A stretch of DNA of 64,000 nucleotides from positions 23,322,522 through 23,386,521 of the forward strand of contig NC_034014.1 of NCBI RefSeq assembly GCF_000346465.2, written 5' to 3'. The stretch's first letter is position 1. Every line of letters starts with the position of its first letter. A program made the translations under genes and the position numbers. The notes below the pieces were generated by a model. The model worked only from the letters and a program-made list of their open reading frames with translations, had not been told where the DNA came from and ran no database searches. This DNA is from Prunus persica (lineage: Eukaryota; Streptophyta; Magnoliopsida; Rosales; Rosaceae). This document shows, one piece after another, positions 27,137-38,491 of this stretch.

Positions 27137-29481
27137 CCCTCTCTCTCCCTCCTTGGAATCCTAGAGAGAGAAAGCAGAGCTAGAATTTGAAGTGTGGTGG
27201 TATGGTGTTTGCTGTGTGGTCGTCTTGACTATATCATTTGAGTTCCTTTGAAGTTAGTTAAGCGTGCAGACAGGAGGTTGGGGATGGTGGCGATGATGGT
27301 GATTTAATCTTTGATTAATTAGCTAAATTAATCAGAGATTTCTTCGAATTCACGAATGAATATTGAGGTGGTTAGATTTGCTTTGCTTTCAATTTCTTCT
27401 GTATTTCTTGTCTGCTTTCAGACACAAAGCAACGAGAGAGAAAGAGGAGAGAAAAAGAGAGGAGAGAGAGAGAGGCCCAAAATTGTGGGCCCAGGTGGGC
27501 TTTGGTTAAGTTCGGACAGCGAGGGTTTTGTTTTGGGTCTGAGACAGGGATAGTTTGGTTGGCGATTTTTTGGTAAGAGGATTTTCTTTGCTTAATTACA
27601 CGCTTTTAATGCAAGCAACGATTTTCTTTTATTCTTTTTTTTTTTTTTAATAATCAATTAATTTTTTATTTAATTGTATGGGGTTTTTTTTCTCTCAAAG
27701 TTAAGAAGGAGAGGGAGGAAAACTCACACACAAATATCATAGAGGTTTGAAATCATGATCATTTAGGAGCACATCAAAAGTCTGGACCAATCCAACTAAT
27801 ACTTCATTGATATTTAATTGTATAGATTTGCTTCTATTAGTTGATGAGAGTGTGACATTTTATTATTATTTGGTCAACTAAATGGTTGGTGGAGTGAGAC
27901 CTAAGGAGTGAGGAGAGTGATAGAGATTGACCAACTTTGGATTAATTTGGGGATGGAAAATTGGAAAATAAGGGTTTCCAATTTCAACAATCAATTGCTG
28001 ATTTGAAGAAGTTGTTAATGAGAAATTAGGCTATGGGAGTTATTGACTGGTTTGAAAAACAGTTTGTGGGGAATCTAATTTGTGGTTTATATTTGGGTCT
28101 AATTAAATGCTAGCCTATTTTGTAAGATATGAAACCTATTAGGATGCATAATTAGCAAGATTGACCCATAACAGGGTGGGGTTGTAACCTGACCCAGGTT
28201 AGATTGGTCCCACTCCCAAAAAGTTTAACTCTATATCCGAATTAAACCAACTTAACTTTGTTGTTTTTGGTTGACCAAAAACACAGTCCTGAACCTGATG
28301 ATCAAAGTTTCGTTAAAAAAAACACACACACACACACACCTGATGTTCAAAGTGCTACAAGCCCAAATCCCTCAGGAGGCTAGGGACAGCAGCAAACGAA
28401 GAGAAAGGCCCAAAAGCTGAAAAAGGGATGCCCAACAATTAAACACAAATAGACGCAGAAGGAAAAAAAACGGAAACCAAACATGTCAAAACACACAAAT
28501 CTTCATGATGAACCCTAGCAATTAACAAATCTCAATCTCCTAACTTGACTTACAAACAGACCTAAGCCAACCACTAATTTAAAACATCGAATAGTTCATA
28601 AGTCAGTATGAGAAACGTTGATTCGAATCATGTGTGATTTTAGTACAAAGTCGAGCCATGACTTTGAAAAATCGAATCAAACTAGGACAACACATAAGAT
28701 TTTGAGTCTTAGAGCTCTAGTCTATTACATTTTTGGCTTTTTTATTGCAAATTGCAAATTGCAATGATGTGCATATTATTTGCAACAAAAAAAAGGGTTC
28801 AAAAAGAAGTTGAAGCAAGTGGTATTTTCCAAATTGGTGCTATTACAATTTTGGGAAATGAAAGTGATGTTTTTTTTTTGTCTAAAGGGAAATGAAAGTG
28901 ATTGGGACACAGTATGAATGGTAGGATATGGGGTTGTTGGGTGGTTATAATTAAGTTGATTAGCTCCACAACACCCTGCATTGTTTTGTTTGCTTGAGAC
29001 TGAGGCAAGCAGTCTCTCTCAGCCTTAAAATAAGAAGAAGAAAAAAGAAGCAAGTATGAGGAAATCAAATATCAACTGTAAGTAGTTAATAGCAGTTATC
29101 CTTACATTTGAAGTGAAGTCATATTTTCAAATCATCCTCCAATATTACTTCTGTCGGAAAAATAATGTGTGTATTTGTGATTTAGTCATATAAAGGCACC
29201 AAAACAACTTGAATTTGATTAAGATAAAATCTCATTGCTAAAAATTGAGAATGATTTTTGCTTAAATTTATGGGAACAAATAAGAGTCGGTAAGCCCAGC
29301 CAAAAAAAAATCAAGTCGGTGCACGTTTTATATATGGATCAATAATTTTCTTTGTTTTTTCCTTTCTTTTTTTAAATTCAAAATTGTAAACCAGTTATGA
29401 AAATGCTTGGGCCTGGTTTAAACCGTGGGCCACATCTCACATTTGCCCAACATAATAACCCAGCCCAAGTGAGAATAGTGG
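27137..29481. other. intergenic region upstream of IRX14
   Basis: Probably IRX14 leader and promoter at the left. GA-rich tract about 27433-27475 and a CA microsatellite at 28322-28339. No gene recognised. Confidence 0.4.
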
Positions 29482-30045
29482 ACCTAGGATAGGGATGGCA
29501 AAAATCCCTGCGGGGGCGGGTCCCTGTCGAGTCCCAGACTCTAATGAGAGGAGATTTCGGGGTCAAATAGATATCGGGTACAGGGATCCCCGAACTTAAA
29601 AAATCCCCGACGGGTATGGGGAGGGGATGGTATTGGCGTCCCCATCCCCGAATCCGACCCGAAAATATATATGTTTATATTTAAATAAATAAATATATAA
29701 TTATAATATTTATGTTTAACCCTAAGTTAATCTCTCTCTCCTAATTCTTCCTAATCTTTTCTAGAATTTCATATTGATGTGATTTTGAATAGTTGAGTTG
29801 AACTTTATAGTTAATTTGGATGTGTTGAATGATAATTTAATATGAAACTTAATGTTAAAATATATGATAAATATTTTTTGTGCAAAAAAAATTGGGGATT
29901 CGAGGCGGGTATGGGGGATAGTCCCCCGACAGGAACGGGGACGGGAATTCCCCGAAACCTATTAAACGAAGATAGGTTCGGGGATGAAGAGCGGGGACGG
30001 AGATGGTATTGTCATACCCGGCCCGTTGCCATCCCTAACCTGGGA
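29482..30045. mobile_element. Non-autonomous hAT-type element
   Basis: Body 29490-30037 (548 bp) begins TAGGGATGGCAA and ends TTGCCATCCCTA, a perfect 12-bp terminal inverted repeat of hAT type. The flanking octamers ACCTAGGA (29482-29489) and ACCTGGGA (30038-30045) differ at one base and fit the 8-bp hAT duplication. G/C-rich subterminal repeats (GGGGA and CCCCG words) contrast with an AT-rich centre. No transposase. Confidence 0.85.
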
Positions 30046-30136
30046 CTTGACTAGCTTCACATTATAATATTTGTTTGAATTTAGTACTACTTCTCATAAT
30101 GTTGCAAAAGAAAAACTACCAGACCAAGCGTTAGTA

Positions 30137-30532
30137 AGAGCATTTATAATAGGCTCTCTAAATCACATTTTTAGACAAAGTTTGAGGAGGAATTAGAAAA
30201 ATACAATCCAACATGCTCCCTATCCACCTCCTAAAATAGGAAGACCTCTAGAAGCTCCTAAATCTGAGGAGAGAGAAAGTAGTCATAGTGGCTCCCTATA
30301 ATTTAATGCTGCTTTATTTAATGAGTATTTCAAACCTTTAATTAATGCTAATTATTTTTATATTATTTTTAAATAGAGATGGACCAATTAAAAAAGAATT
30401 ATAGCATTTATCACTCCCTAAACTAGAGAGCATGATTGAAGTTTAAATTTTATAAAGAGCTCCTAAGATAACTTTTATATGTTTTTAGCTAAAATTTAAC
30501 TAAAAAATAGAAAGCATGATTGTGGATGCTCT
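30137..30532. mobile_element. Dispersed small repeat, copy 1
   Basis: Ends pair as AGAGCATTTATAAT against the reverse complement of ATGATTGTGGATGCTCT. The interior is AT-rich with GAGGAATTAGAAAA, AATTTAATGCTGCTTT, ATGGACCAATT and GAGAGCTCCTA. The same words occur in the same order at 52143-52623. No coding capacity. It is a MITE-like family with two copies here. Confidence 0.75.
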
Positions 30533-30545
30533 AAGTAGATGAGTA

Positions 30546-32443
30546 AAAGCATCTCCAACAATAGTAGCAAACAAAATCTTTAAATTAAAGTTTGTTGACC
30601 TACTTGGCAATTTGAAAAGCCTTATTTGCTACTTGAATAATTTTTGCTCCAACAAATTCTTCAATTCAATTAATGCAATATCATTAAAAAATAAATTAAA
30701 AAAATGAAGAAAAAAATTGTTTTAAATGTCTATGTATTTATTATATGAAGAGAAAAAATTGCATGTTTTTAACATTTTCAAGGAAGGTTTTATTTTTTTC
30801 AAAGCAAATGTTTGAAGAGCTAAAGTCAACTTACCAATCATGAAGAGAAAGAAAGAGGTTGCAACTTTGATAAATGGTTGTTAAAGATAATTTTTCTAAT
30901 GTGACTCACTTGTTTTAAAATTTTAAAACTGTTGAAAAAGCTATTATTGGTGCTCATCAAATTCTAACTTACCCATTGAAGTCGGTTGACTAATTTTGGA
31001 CGTGAATAATTTTTGTTAGCTTATTCATACAAAGTATGTTGGGTTGGAATTCCAAAACATCATTATTTCCTTCAACACCAAGGTTTCTCATAAGAGTCAC
31101 AACTAGGCTCCACCAGTGAGAGAAAAACCAACTTATCTTTCGTGTAGTTATTGTTTATGCAAGAATTTAACTATGTATAGCTTTGACTATCTTCCCTTGC
31201 CTTTTCCCATGCTGAAGACTAAACTAGAAGCTCAAGAATATAAAGTGGACCTCAAAACACAAGTTTCATTATTATTATTTGAACGTGTGGTTTAAATTCA
31301 AGAAACAATATAAGTCTGGTAAAATAACATTACTCGTAATTTGAGTCTCGTCCACCGTCCCATGAGTCAAAAAGGAACAAATGAATAAGAAACGAAAGAT
31401 AGGAGGGGATGGTTGATGGTTGTGGAGTTGGTGAATAAATCCATTCGAATTCAAACGCCATATATTAGAGGTTTGTCCATATACATTTGAAATGGATATG
31501 GGATGATGGGAGTGTGTTGGATGATTAGATCAATAATGTAATAACAAGACACATGCATGTGAGTTGTGACTGGCTTACATCGTCCCATAGTGGTTATCAA
31601 TAAAATTCTCCCTTACCTACCCGATCACAATTCACAATCAAATTTTATTCTCTTTTAAGAAACCACATGCATGCTTCTTTGTTCTTCTATGGAAACCAAA
31701 AAGCAATGCTCGACTTTGGATTTATATTCCTAATCCCTCATCATGATAGAGATCCTCTTCACGTAATGAGTGTTATAGACATAAATATATATGCCTAGCT
31801 TTAAACATAGTTTATCTAACTCAAAATATTTATATGATCCGTGGATATATTATATATGCAAGCACATTTTATTTTATTTTCAACTACCATGCTAGATATT
31901 GTCTCCTCTTCCTCTACTTAATCAATTTTATGAAAACCAATTAATAACAAGATCCTCTTCCTTCAAATGGATTAAGAAACTCAGACCCCAAGTTAGCCAA
32001 TGTGAAAGCTTAATATAGAATCCGTAGGCTTCTGGTTTAATTTACTTTGTGCCTCTTTCAAGTTGTGTATTTCCAATATATATATATATATATATATATT
32101 TTAGTTGATTTATACTATTCTTTGGTTTATAATCTAAAAAATTATGGATGTTACGTCGGTATTTAATATTAATTTTAAACAGAGCTTAAGCATTATTTAA
32201 GGATGAATTATGGATGTTACGTCGGTACTTATGGCTATTGGCCGCCCCTGTAAATTACTGACTTTTAGGTGTGAAGTCAAAATTTAGGCAGCCAACTTCA
32301 ACACGTTTGTTTTTCCCTCTTCTTATAATTCATAAATATCACCATTTAGTCAATTTCCTGCAGCTTTCCGGCCATTGACTTTTGTACCAAACTAGTCAAT
32401 CATAAATAGCCTATCAGCCTCACACGTGCCTATTGCACGGGTC

Positions 32444-32446
<3 letters not shown>
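30546..32446. other. AT-rich intergenic DNA
   Basis: No gene found. A second AGCATCTCCAACAATA-type repeat end lies near 30547, perhaps another small element running to about 30960. An (AT)n tract is at 32074-32100. The sentence-like repeat TTATGGATGTTACGTCGGTA occurs at about 32141 and 32207. Confidence 0.35.

Positions 32447-32479
<33 letters not shown>
32447..32479. repeat. (AT)n microsatellite, insertion site of the Pack-MULE
   Basis: About 14 AT units ending ATATATGTA, the copy of the Mutator target duplication to the left of the element. Confidence 0.85.
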
Positions 32480-33505
32480 GGGGGCGGATCCGTGGCACCA
32501 TATTTTATACATAAGTTTTGACATAATTTTTGGACCATTAGATTACTTCACTTTTAATGGCTGAGATTAAACCTAACATGGCAAGACAATATATATTTTT
32601 TAATTAATATTTATATATTGGAATTAAAATTCTGATACTATATTAATTAAGAAATCATTCTCTCTCATGTCATTAATTATCTTTAATTAATTCATTCTCT
32701 CTCTTCCTTCTGAAGAGAATTGATAATAAAGGCACTCTACCAATTTTGCTTTGCCTAGATTTGAACAGTCTAGGTTAAGCATATTTCTTCCATTAATATA
32801 TTCTACCAAAGAATATGCTTTTTTCTTCTTCTGTTTTCCTTGTCCACGTAATTGGTAACTGCTAAGAGGTTTGTTCTTTTTCTTTTCTTGACAGATGAGG
32901 ATTCAAATGGCGCAATCGATCAAGAAGAGATGAAAAAATGTTTTTATAAACTGGAAGTCTGTTTTACAGATGAGGAAATCAGTGATCTCTTTGAGGCATG
33001 TGATATTAATGAGGACATGGGTATCAAGTTTAATGAGTTCATTGTTCTTATTTGCCTAGTCTATCTTCTCAAGGATGACAGTAATGACGTTCACACTGTA
33101 TCCGAAACACAAAACTTTTATTCTACATATTCTTTTTTAGCTACCATTTGTTGCTTTTAAACAATTCATAATATCAGCACGACTGGATCAAAACTTAACA
33201 CTCTCACCAGAGGAGGAGGCGAGAGAGAGAAAAAAGGAGCAGAGGCAGAAGAGGAGGCGTCAATTCTCTTTAGAAGAAAGAGAGAGAGAGTGAATTAATT
33301 AAAGATAATTAATGATATGAGAGAGAATGAATTCTTAACTAATATGGTATCAGAATTTTAATCACAATATATAAATATTAATTAAAGAAAAAATATTGTT
33401 TTGTCATGTCAGGTTTAATCTCAACCATTAAAAGTGAAGTAATCTAATGGCCCAAAAATTGTGTCAAAACTTGTGTCAAAAATATGGTGCCACGGATCCG
33501 TCCCC
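32480..33505. mobile_element. Pack-MULE (Mutator-like element carrying a host gene fragment)
   Basis: The 1026-bp element has long terminal inverted repeats of about 240 bp: left GGGGGCGGATCCGTGGCACC, right (reverse complement) GGGGACGGATCCGTGGCACC, similar through to the GAGAGAATTGA-like words at about 32720 and 33255. A perfect 9-bp target duplication, ATATATGTA, flanks it (32471-32479 and 33506-33514), the size expected for Mutator. There is no transposase. Between the repeats lies a piece of an EF-hand gene. Confidence 0.9.
32895..33160 (+). pseudogene. Captured EF-hand calcium-binding protein fragment
   Basis: After a preserved splice acceptor (TTCTTGACAG) the frame reads DEDSNGAIDQEEM, the calcium loop of one EF-hand, then FTDEEISDLFEACDINEDMG and KFNEFIVLICLVYLLKDD, a second, loop-like segment. 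This resembles the N-terminal half of plant EF-hand (CML-like) proteins, which continue with two more EF-hands; here the frame leaves the family after about 70 residues and stops. The upstream 130 bases look like intron. It is a genomic fragment taken up by the Pack-MULE, without its own start codon or full domain set. Confidence 0.8.
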
Positions 33506-33530
33506 ATATATGTATATATATATTTGTTTA

Positions 33531-34076
33531 TGTTATAAAATGAACTGGTATATATGCGAATATTGAGCTGCACGTAAAGTAGATGAGACACAGTATTTAA
33601 CGAGGTTCGGCTATGCCTACATCCCCGGAGAGCAGCAGCAGTAACTTTTTCACTATGTAAAATAATAGGGCTACAACTTTGTGTTTACAATATGTATGGC
33701 TCACTCAATTTTCTCTCTTGGAGAATTTCTCTCTTGCTTTCTTTCTTCTCAACTCACTCACCCTCATTCTTCCTTCTCTTCCTCTTCTATATGTGTGTAC
33801 TTCTCTTGATGGAGGTATCTATTTATAGGCCTAAGACATTGGTTGTTCACCTCACAATATAATTGGTAGACAACATCATTAATATTCTTCAATCAACAAC
33901 ATCATTAATATTCTCCAATCAACAACATCATTAATATTTTTCAATCAACAACATCATTAATATTCTCCAATCAACAACATCATTAATATTCTTCAATCAA
34001 CAACATCATTAATAGTGGGTGTTAGTTGGCTATGTGGGCTTCACCTATTCTTCTTTACTTATTCTTCTTTACAACA
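33531..34076 (-). repeat. Left LTR (3' LTR by element orientation)
   Basis: 546 bp, TG...CA ended. Shares ACGAGGTTCGGC and the pyrimidine-rich block with the right LTR. Contains six units of a 26-bp minisatellite (core CAACATCATTAATATTC) at about 33869-34012. Confidence 0.92.
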
Positions 34077-34085
34077 CTCCCCCTT
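34077..34085 (-). other. Polypurine tract
   Basis: Minus strand AAGGGGGAG directly abuts the LTR, the usual primer site for plus-strand synthesis in LTR elements. It sets the element's orientation. Confidence 0.75.
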
Positions 34086-36096
34086 GGAGACCACATGTCC
34101 CTAGATTGGTTGCCTCATTAAAACCTTGCTTGGAGAAAAATCCAGTGAGGTAGAAAACTGATGGAAGGAAGAAAAAAGAGTACAGCAATCTGTATAGCAT
34201 ACTTCTGGATGCTCCCCCTGATTAATATCTCCCCCTGATGTCTTCATGACTATCTTTTGGAGTGAGAATCTTTCGGAGTGAGTGGAGGATATAGCCATTA
34301 ATAATTCTCGTAGTTGAGTAAGTAAATATATTTCCAGTGAGCTATCTCTATGTAAATCATAGAAATTTTCAGAGTCCGCGTTTCTAACAAAACTTGGGCT
34401 ATTTGTAAGTTCACTTGAAAGAATATGCCCGTACATGGTGTTATGCGGAGATAGCATCAAATATACCTCAGATCATCCCAAAATGATGGTGATGGAGTTG
34501 AGCCCTATCTGGAAAATATGATGTCCGGTCCAATATACTTCCGGAAAATCATTAAAGTGTCCAACTGATAATCCTCATAAAAATGTTTCAATACTTTCTT
34601 AGTATAAGCAAGAATCTCGTTGGCATAATGCTCGATCCTTAAGTCGAGACAAATATTTCGTGAATTCTGCAGAAGCTTTAATGTGTTGCAATCACATTAT
34701 AATCAATGTACTCACTGAGGTAATTTATGCATATTAATATTGAGTACAAATTTTGTGCTTCAAGCACATGTCCTTTAGGGACTTGCTTTATGCAATGTCA
34801 ATCCTCTCAACGGATTTTGTTTAAAAGAGATTAAACTTTATGACACATTATATAGCTTTAACCCAGCTATTTATACATCTTCAGGAAATCGCTTCTGGCG
34901 ATATGCTCCGTGCATTTAATAACCCTTAAAGATAATATGTTGGTCTCCGTAATTGTGTAATAAGGGGGGGCACAATTGAATCTGTAAATATGGAGAAAAA
35001 TCCAACATTCCTTGTTTCTGCCAGAAACAGTGTGTCATACAAAGCAGGTATATTCTCTTTTATTCCGAACACCCAAGTATAAATTTCAGTATTAACATCT
35101 TTTGGGGTTCGTACTGTGAGTTTGTTCTTTCACGTTCATTCTCATCTATAATGGAATTACCTCATTCCATTTTGGCCAATAATATTGTCGACATTTAATA
35201 ATTGAACGTGATTCCAATCAACACAGCCCATTGATGATTTGAGTAGCTACTCCAAAATAAAAAAAATTGTCATTCATCAATTCATGATCCCACCATTCTC
35301 ATGTGCATGTGCATGCATCAATTATAAGCATTTATTTGCCTTTGGGTACCCAAGCCACTTCATGGGGCTTTTATTATGTGAGAATGTGGATTATAACCTC
35401 CATTGGAGCGTTATTTAGCAGTAGGGCGTGGATAATCTCCATTTAGGGAGTTGGAACATTTAGAACCCATATATCTGTCATGCTGAAGGCATGCCACAGA
35501 TTAATACATTCATGTCAATTAATTGCTGGGACCTTAACCCATATTATGGGACTTTAACCCATATAATTTACTACGCATTAGGCGTGCATAATATCAATAT
35601 TGACATGTCAAAGGATTGTCCTTTCGGGACTTCAATCCACATCATTTGCTACGCAACAGGCGTGCATCATATTGATCACTGCTATACCCATATTCTGTTC
35701 TTATGAGACTTTAATCTGTGCAGTGTATTATCAATGTATCCAACTTGCAATCTGTAAAATTTGCATTAATAATTCATGGATACATACAAGCCATTCTTTT
35801 GGAACAGACTTATCTCCCCATTTGGTTACCTTTCAAGATAAAATATCAAATAAGTATATAAGCATATAATAACACAAATACTGCTTACATCCTTAGGTGG
35901 GAGAAACTTTTCTCAAGTATCATTCAAGCTCGTATCGGCCCAGTAAATATAATGTAGCGCTTGATGATCTAGTTATATCCTGCAAGAGCAAAATCACAAC
36001 TCTTTTCTCTGTCAAAAACAAATAATCCTCAGAGAATTACAAAAAGAGAAAAAATGCAAAAAAAATTGTGATATTGATTGCAAGAGAAGGTAAGCA

Positions 36097-36176
36097 ATCA
36101 GGGAAGGAAGCTGGTGGGAGCAGACAACAAGCTCAGCAATCAAGGAAGGAAGCTGGTGGGAGCAAACAACAAGCTC
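36097..36176. repeat. Tandem duplication inside the LTR element
   Basis: The block GGAAGGAAGCTGGTGGGAGC followed by ACAACAAGCTC occurs twice, about 42 bp apart. Confidence 0.8.
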
Positions 36177-36798
36177 TCATTTCTTCTAGTTTAGAAGAAC
36201 TTCCGGAAATTAGAGTATAAGGTTGCATTCACAGTTCCCTGATGTGGCGGAAACGTGATCAGGGATAATCTCGCTTCCTGAATGGATGATCAGAGATAGT
36301 CTTGCTTCTCGGGCATATTGAGTGCTCACTGATAAGAAAAATAAGTAGATATCGCATCACTAGGTATGGAGAAAACTGGATGTCTTCTGCAAAGAAAATT
36401 TCGTTAGTAACACATTTATACACAAATACAATGAATAGATAGAACCGGTGAATTTCAAATTAACCATAGGAAAATTGCGAGATTCTCGGGATACTTTTGA
36501 AAAAGTAGCTCCGTGAAATCCGTAAAGCAAGATCGGCTTTTGACGAAAATAATACTTTGAAAACGCCGAAAGTGCCGACAAACATTAATGGAGGCCACGT
36601 GAAGTTTTGGAATCTGAGAAAGAAAAAGATAATATGGGGATCCGAAAAGATATTGGGATCCTGAAAAACTGTAGCCATATTTCCTCCTATAGATATTGCC
36701 TTTGCAAAACTTGATTGGAGCAACTGCGTTTCAACTTAACTTCCTTCATTTTCTGAAACTTTAGTTTTCTTAAGGCTTTCTTCGAAACCTTCTTAAAA

Positions 36799-37269
36799 AT
36801 GACTTCCTCTTCTTCCTGCCCAAATTATTTCAATTTAAATGATACTCCCACAACAACCAGTGACGCCCAAGTTTGGCGTCCATCCTTTGTATCCAAAAAT
36901 CGTCATCTCACAGTTAATGATTCTGTGATGATGAATGATGCTACTGCTGTCATAGTAGCTAGGAATTGCATTACTCCAATGGATGAAATGTTGTTGACAG
37001 GGAGATCAGAGGAAGAGGCTATTGATGACTCAATGGCCTTTAGCATTCAGAGTGCTGTTTCTATTTCTAACATGGCTGATCGTTTGCGTGCCAGAGCAAA
37101 CGAGGTTGAGAGGTTAGCTACTGAAAATTCGTCTCTCCAAAGAATGCTTCATGAGTCTCAACAGGAGGTTGAGAAACTTAAAGGAGAGAATAATGCCTTG
37201 TTGAAACTGGTGAGTTCATACTCTGTTGATACACTGAGAAGGCTAGACATGCTGCAGGGTCTCCAATGA
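36799..37269 (+). CDS. Antisense coiled-coil ORF of the LTR element
   Basis: A 156-aa frame on the strand opposite to the element's transcription. The N-terminal third is Ser/Thr/Asn rich (MTSSSSCPNYFNLNDTP). The middle has VWRPSFVSKNRHLTVNDSV, MLLTGRSEEEAIDDSMAFS and IQSAVSISNMADRLRAR. The end is a heptad-like coiled coil (NEVERLATENSSLQRMLHES, then VEKLKGENNALLKLVSSY). I believe similar unnamed proteins recur in rosid genomes inside non-autonomous LTR elements, but cannot check. Right after the stop another frame stays open to 37351 and looks like the family's basic tail, so a one-base indel probably shortened the protein. A CCACGTGA word lies at about 36594 and a TATA-like CTATAGATA at about 36687, so it may have its own promoter. 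Not gag or pol. Function unknown. Confidence 0.6.
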   Translation: MTSSSSCPNYFNLNDTPTTTSDAQVWRPSFVSKNRHLTVNDSVMMNDATAVIVARNCITPMDEMLLTGRSEEEAIDDSMAFSIQSAVSISNMADRLRARANEVERLATENSSLQRMLHESQQEVEKLKGENNALLKLVSSYSVDTLRRLDMLQGLQ

Positions 37270-37479
37270 AAGAATTTTGGGAGACCATGAGAGGCTCATG
37301 GCTAAGCTTAAGAGGCGTCGTCCTCTTCCTTCAGAGGCTTCCGGAACATAATGTATTTTTATAGATTTTACAGGGCCTGCACCTTCATTGCAGGAAAAAA
37401 TCTATCTGTTGTATGTTCCTGTTATAATAATTGCGCACATTCTTAAACTTGCACTTGTGGTTTTTACGTCTTTTCAAAA

Positions 37480-38400
37480 TGACGGTTTGGAACCTTGTGC
37501 CTTATAGGTTCAAATAACCACATCGACTCTCCCAAATTTCATATTTCAACGTATGGAACTTTTGGCCTGGGCTAAACGCAAAACTCAGAATTTATTCACC
37601 CTTTTCAAATGGACATGAAATATGAATTGAGTAAAAGCCACGCTAATATCTTATATATTTGGGTTCATGAGCTTCCGGCCCAGATATAACAAAATGTGAG
37701 GGGAGCCTCAATTCATCATTCTCTTATGCCAAAGAAATATGTGGCGTACCACAATTTGCAATAATACCTCAAGGGTTGTCCATTTAATTGTTGGAACTTC
37801 AGGTTCTCAACACTGTTAGATTTTGAACCTCAAGCCAAAATCACATGTTCTCATGGTATGGACATTCAATCCCCTTAGATTTTGAACTTCGGGCCAAAAT
37901 CACATATTCTCATGGTGTGGACATTTTTACAATTTTCTGTACATATTTCTGGACTTCAAGCCCTTACATAATTGTCCATGTTTTGAGGAACTTCTGGCAT
38001 CTCATTTAATTGCTCATCCATGAGTTTAAGGAACTGCAGGTTCCCTTTTTTTTTGAATAGTGATGGTTTACCCAAAATGATTAATATTTATGTATACGTC
38101 ACTATTCATATATCCGATACTATTCATCAAGTCATGAATACGTATCTATTCATGTGTACAATACATTTGCCAGTACAGTTATCATCCATGTGTACGGCAT
38201 TATGAACCAATACGGTACTGTTACATCATTAAGGAACCCCAGGTCCTTATTTACATGTCAGGGATCAAGGACCCTCAAGTCCAATTACATGTTTACAAAT
38301 ATAGTACCGGAGAGACTGCCAGCTCTCATATTAACATCATCATCAAGGATCTTCAAGTCCTGATATAATTGTATGATGAGGATCAAGGAACTTCTGGTCC
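37480..38400. repeat. Dispersed short inverted motifs downstream of the antisense ORF
   Basis: At least nine variants of a near-palindrome resembling GGAACTTCAGGTCC occur here: GAACTTCGGGCC, GGAACTGCAGGTTCC, GGAACCCCAGGTCC, GGACCCTCAAGTCC, GGATCTTCAAGTCC, GGAACTTCTGGTCC and others. No coding frame spans them. Confidence 0.6.
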
Positions 38401-38491
38401 TGATCTGCATACTGTAAAAAACTCATCATACAACACATTTAATCCATAAAATAAATTGCTGGTAAATAAATTACTGGTAAATAAATTACTG

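Noticed and set aside
34101..34460. 119-codon minus-strand frame next to the polypurine tract, considered as a pol C-terminus
   Set aside because: Position fits a retroelement 3' end, but no integrase, RT or RNase H motif is readable; left as non-coding.
36097..36800. Plant pararetrovirus-like promoter upstream of the antisense ORF
   Set aside because: Only a G-box-like word and a weak TATA; no viral coding sequence around it, and the LTR element explains the region.
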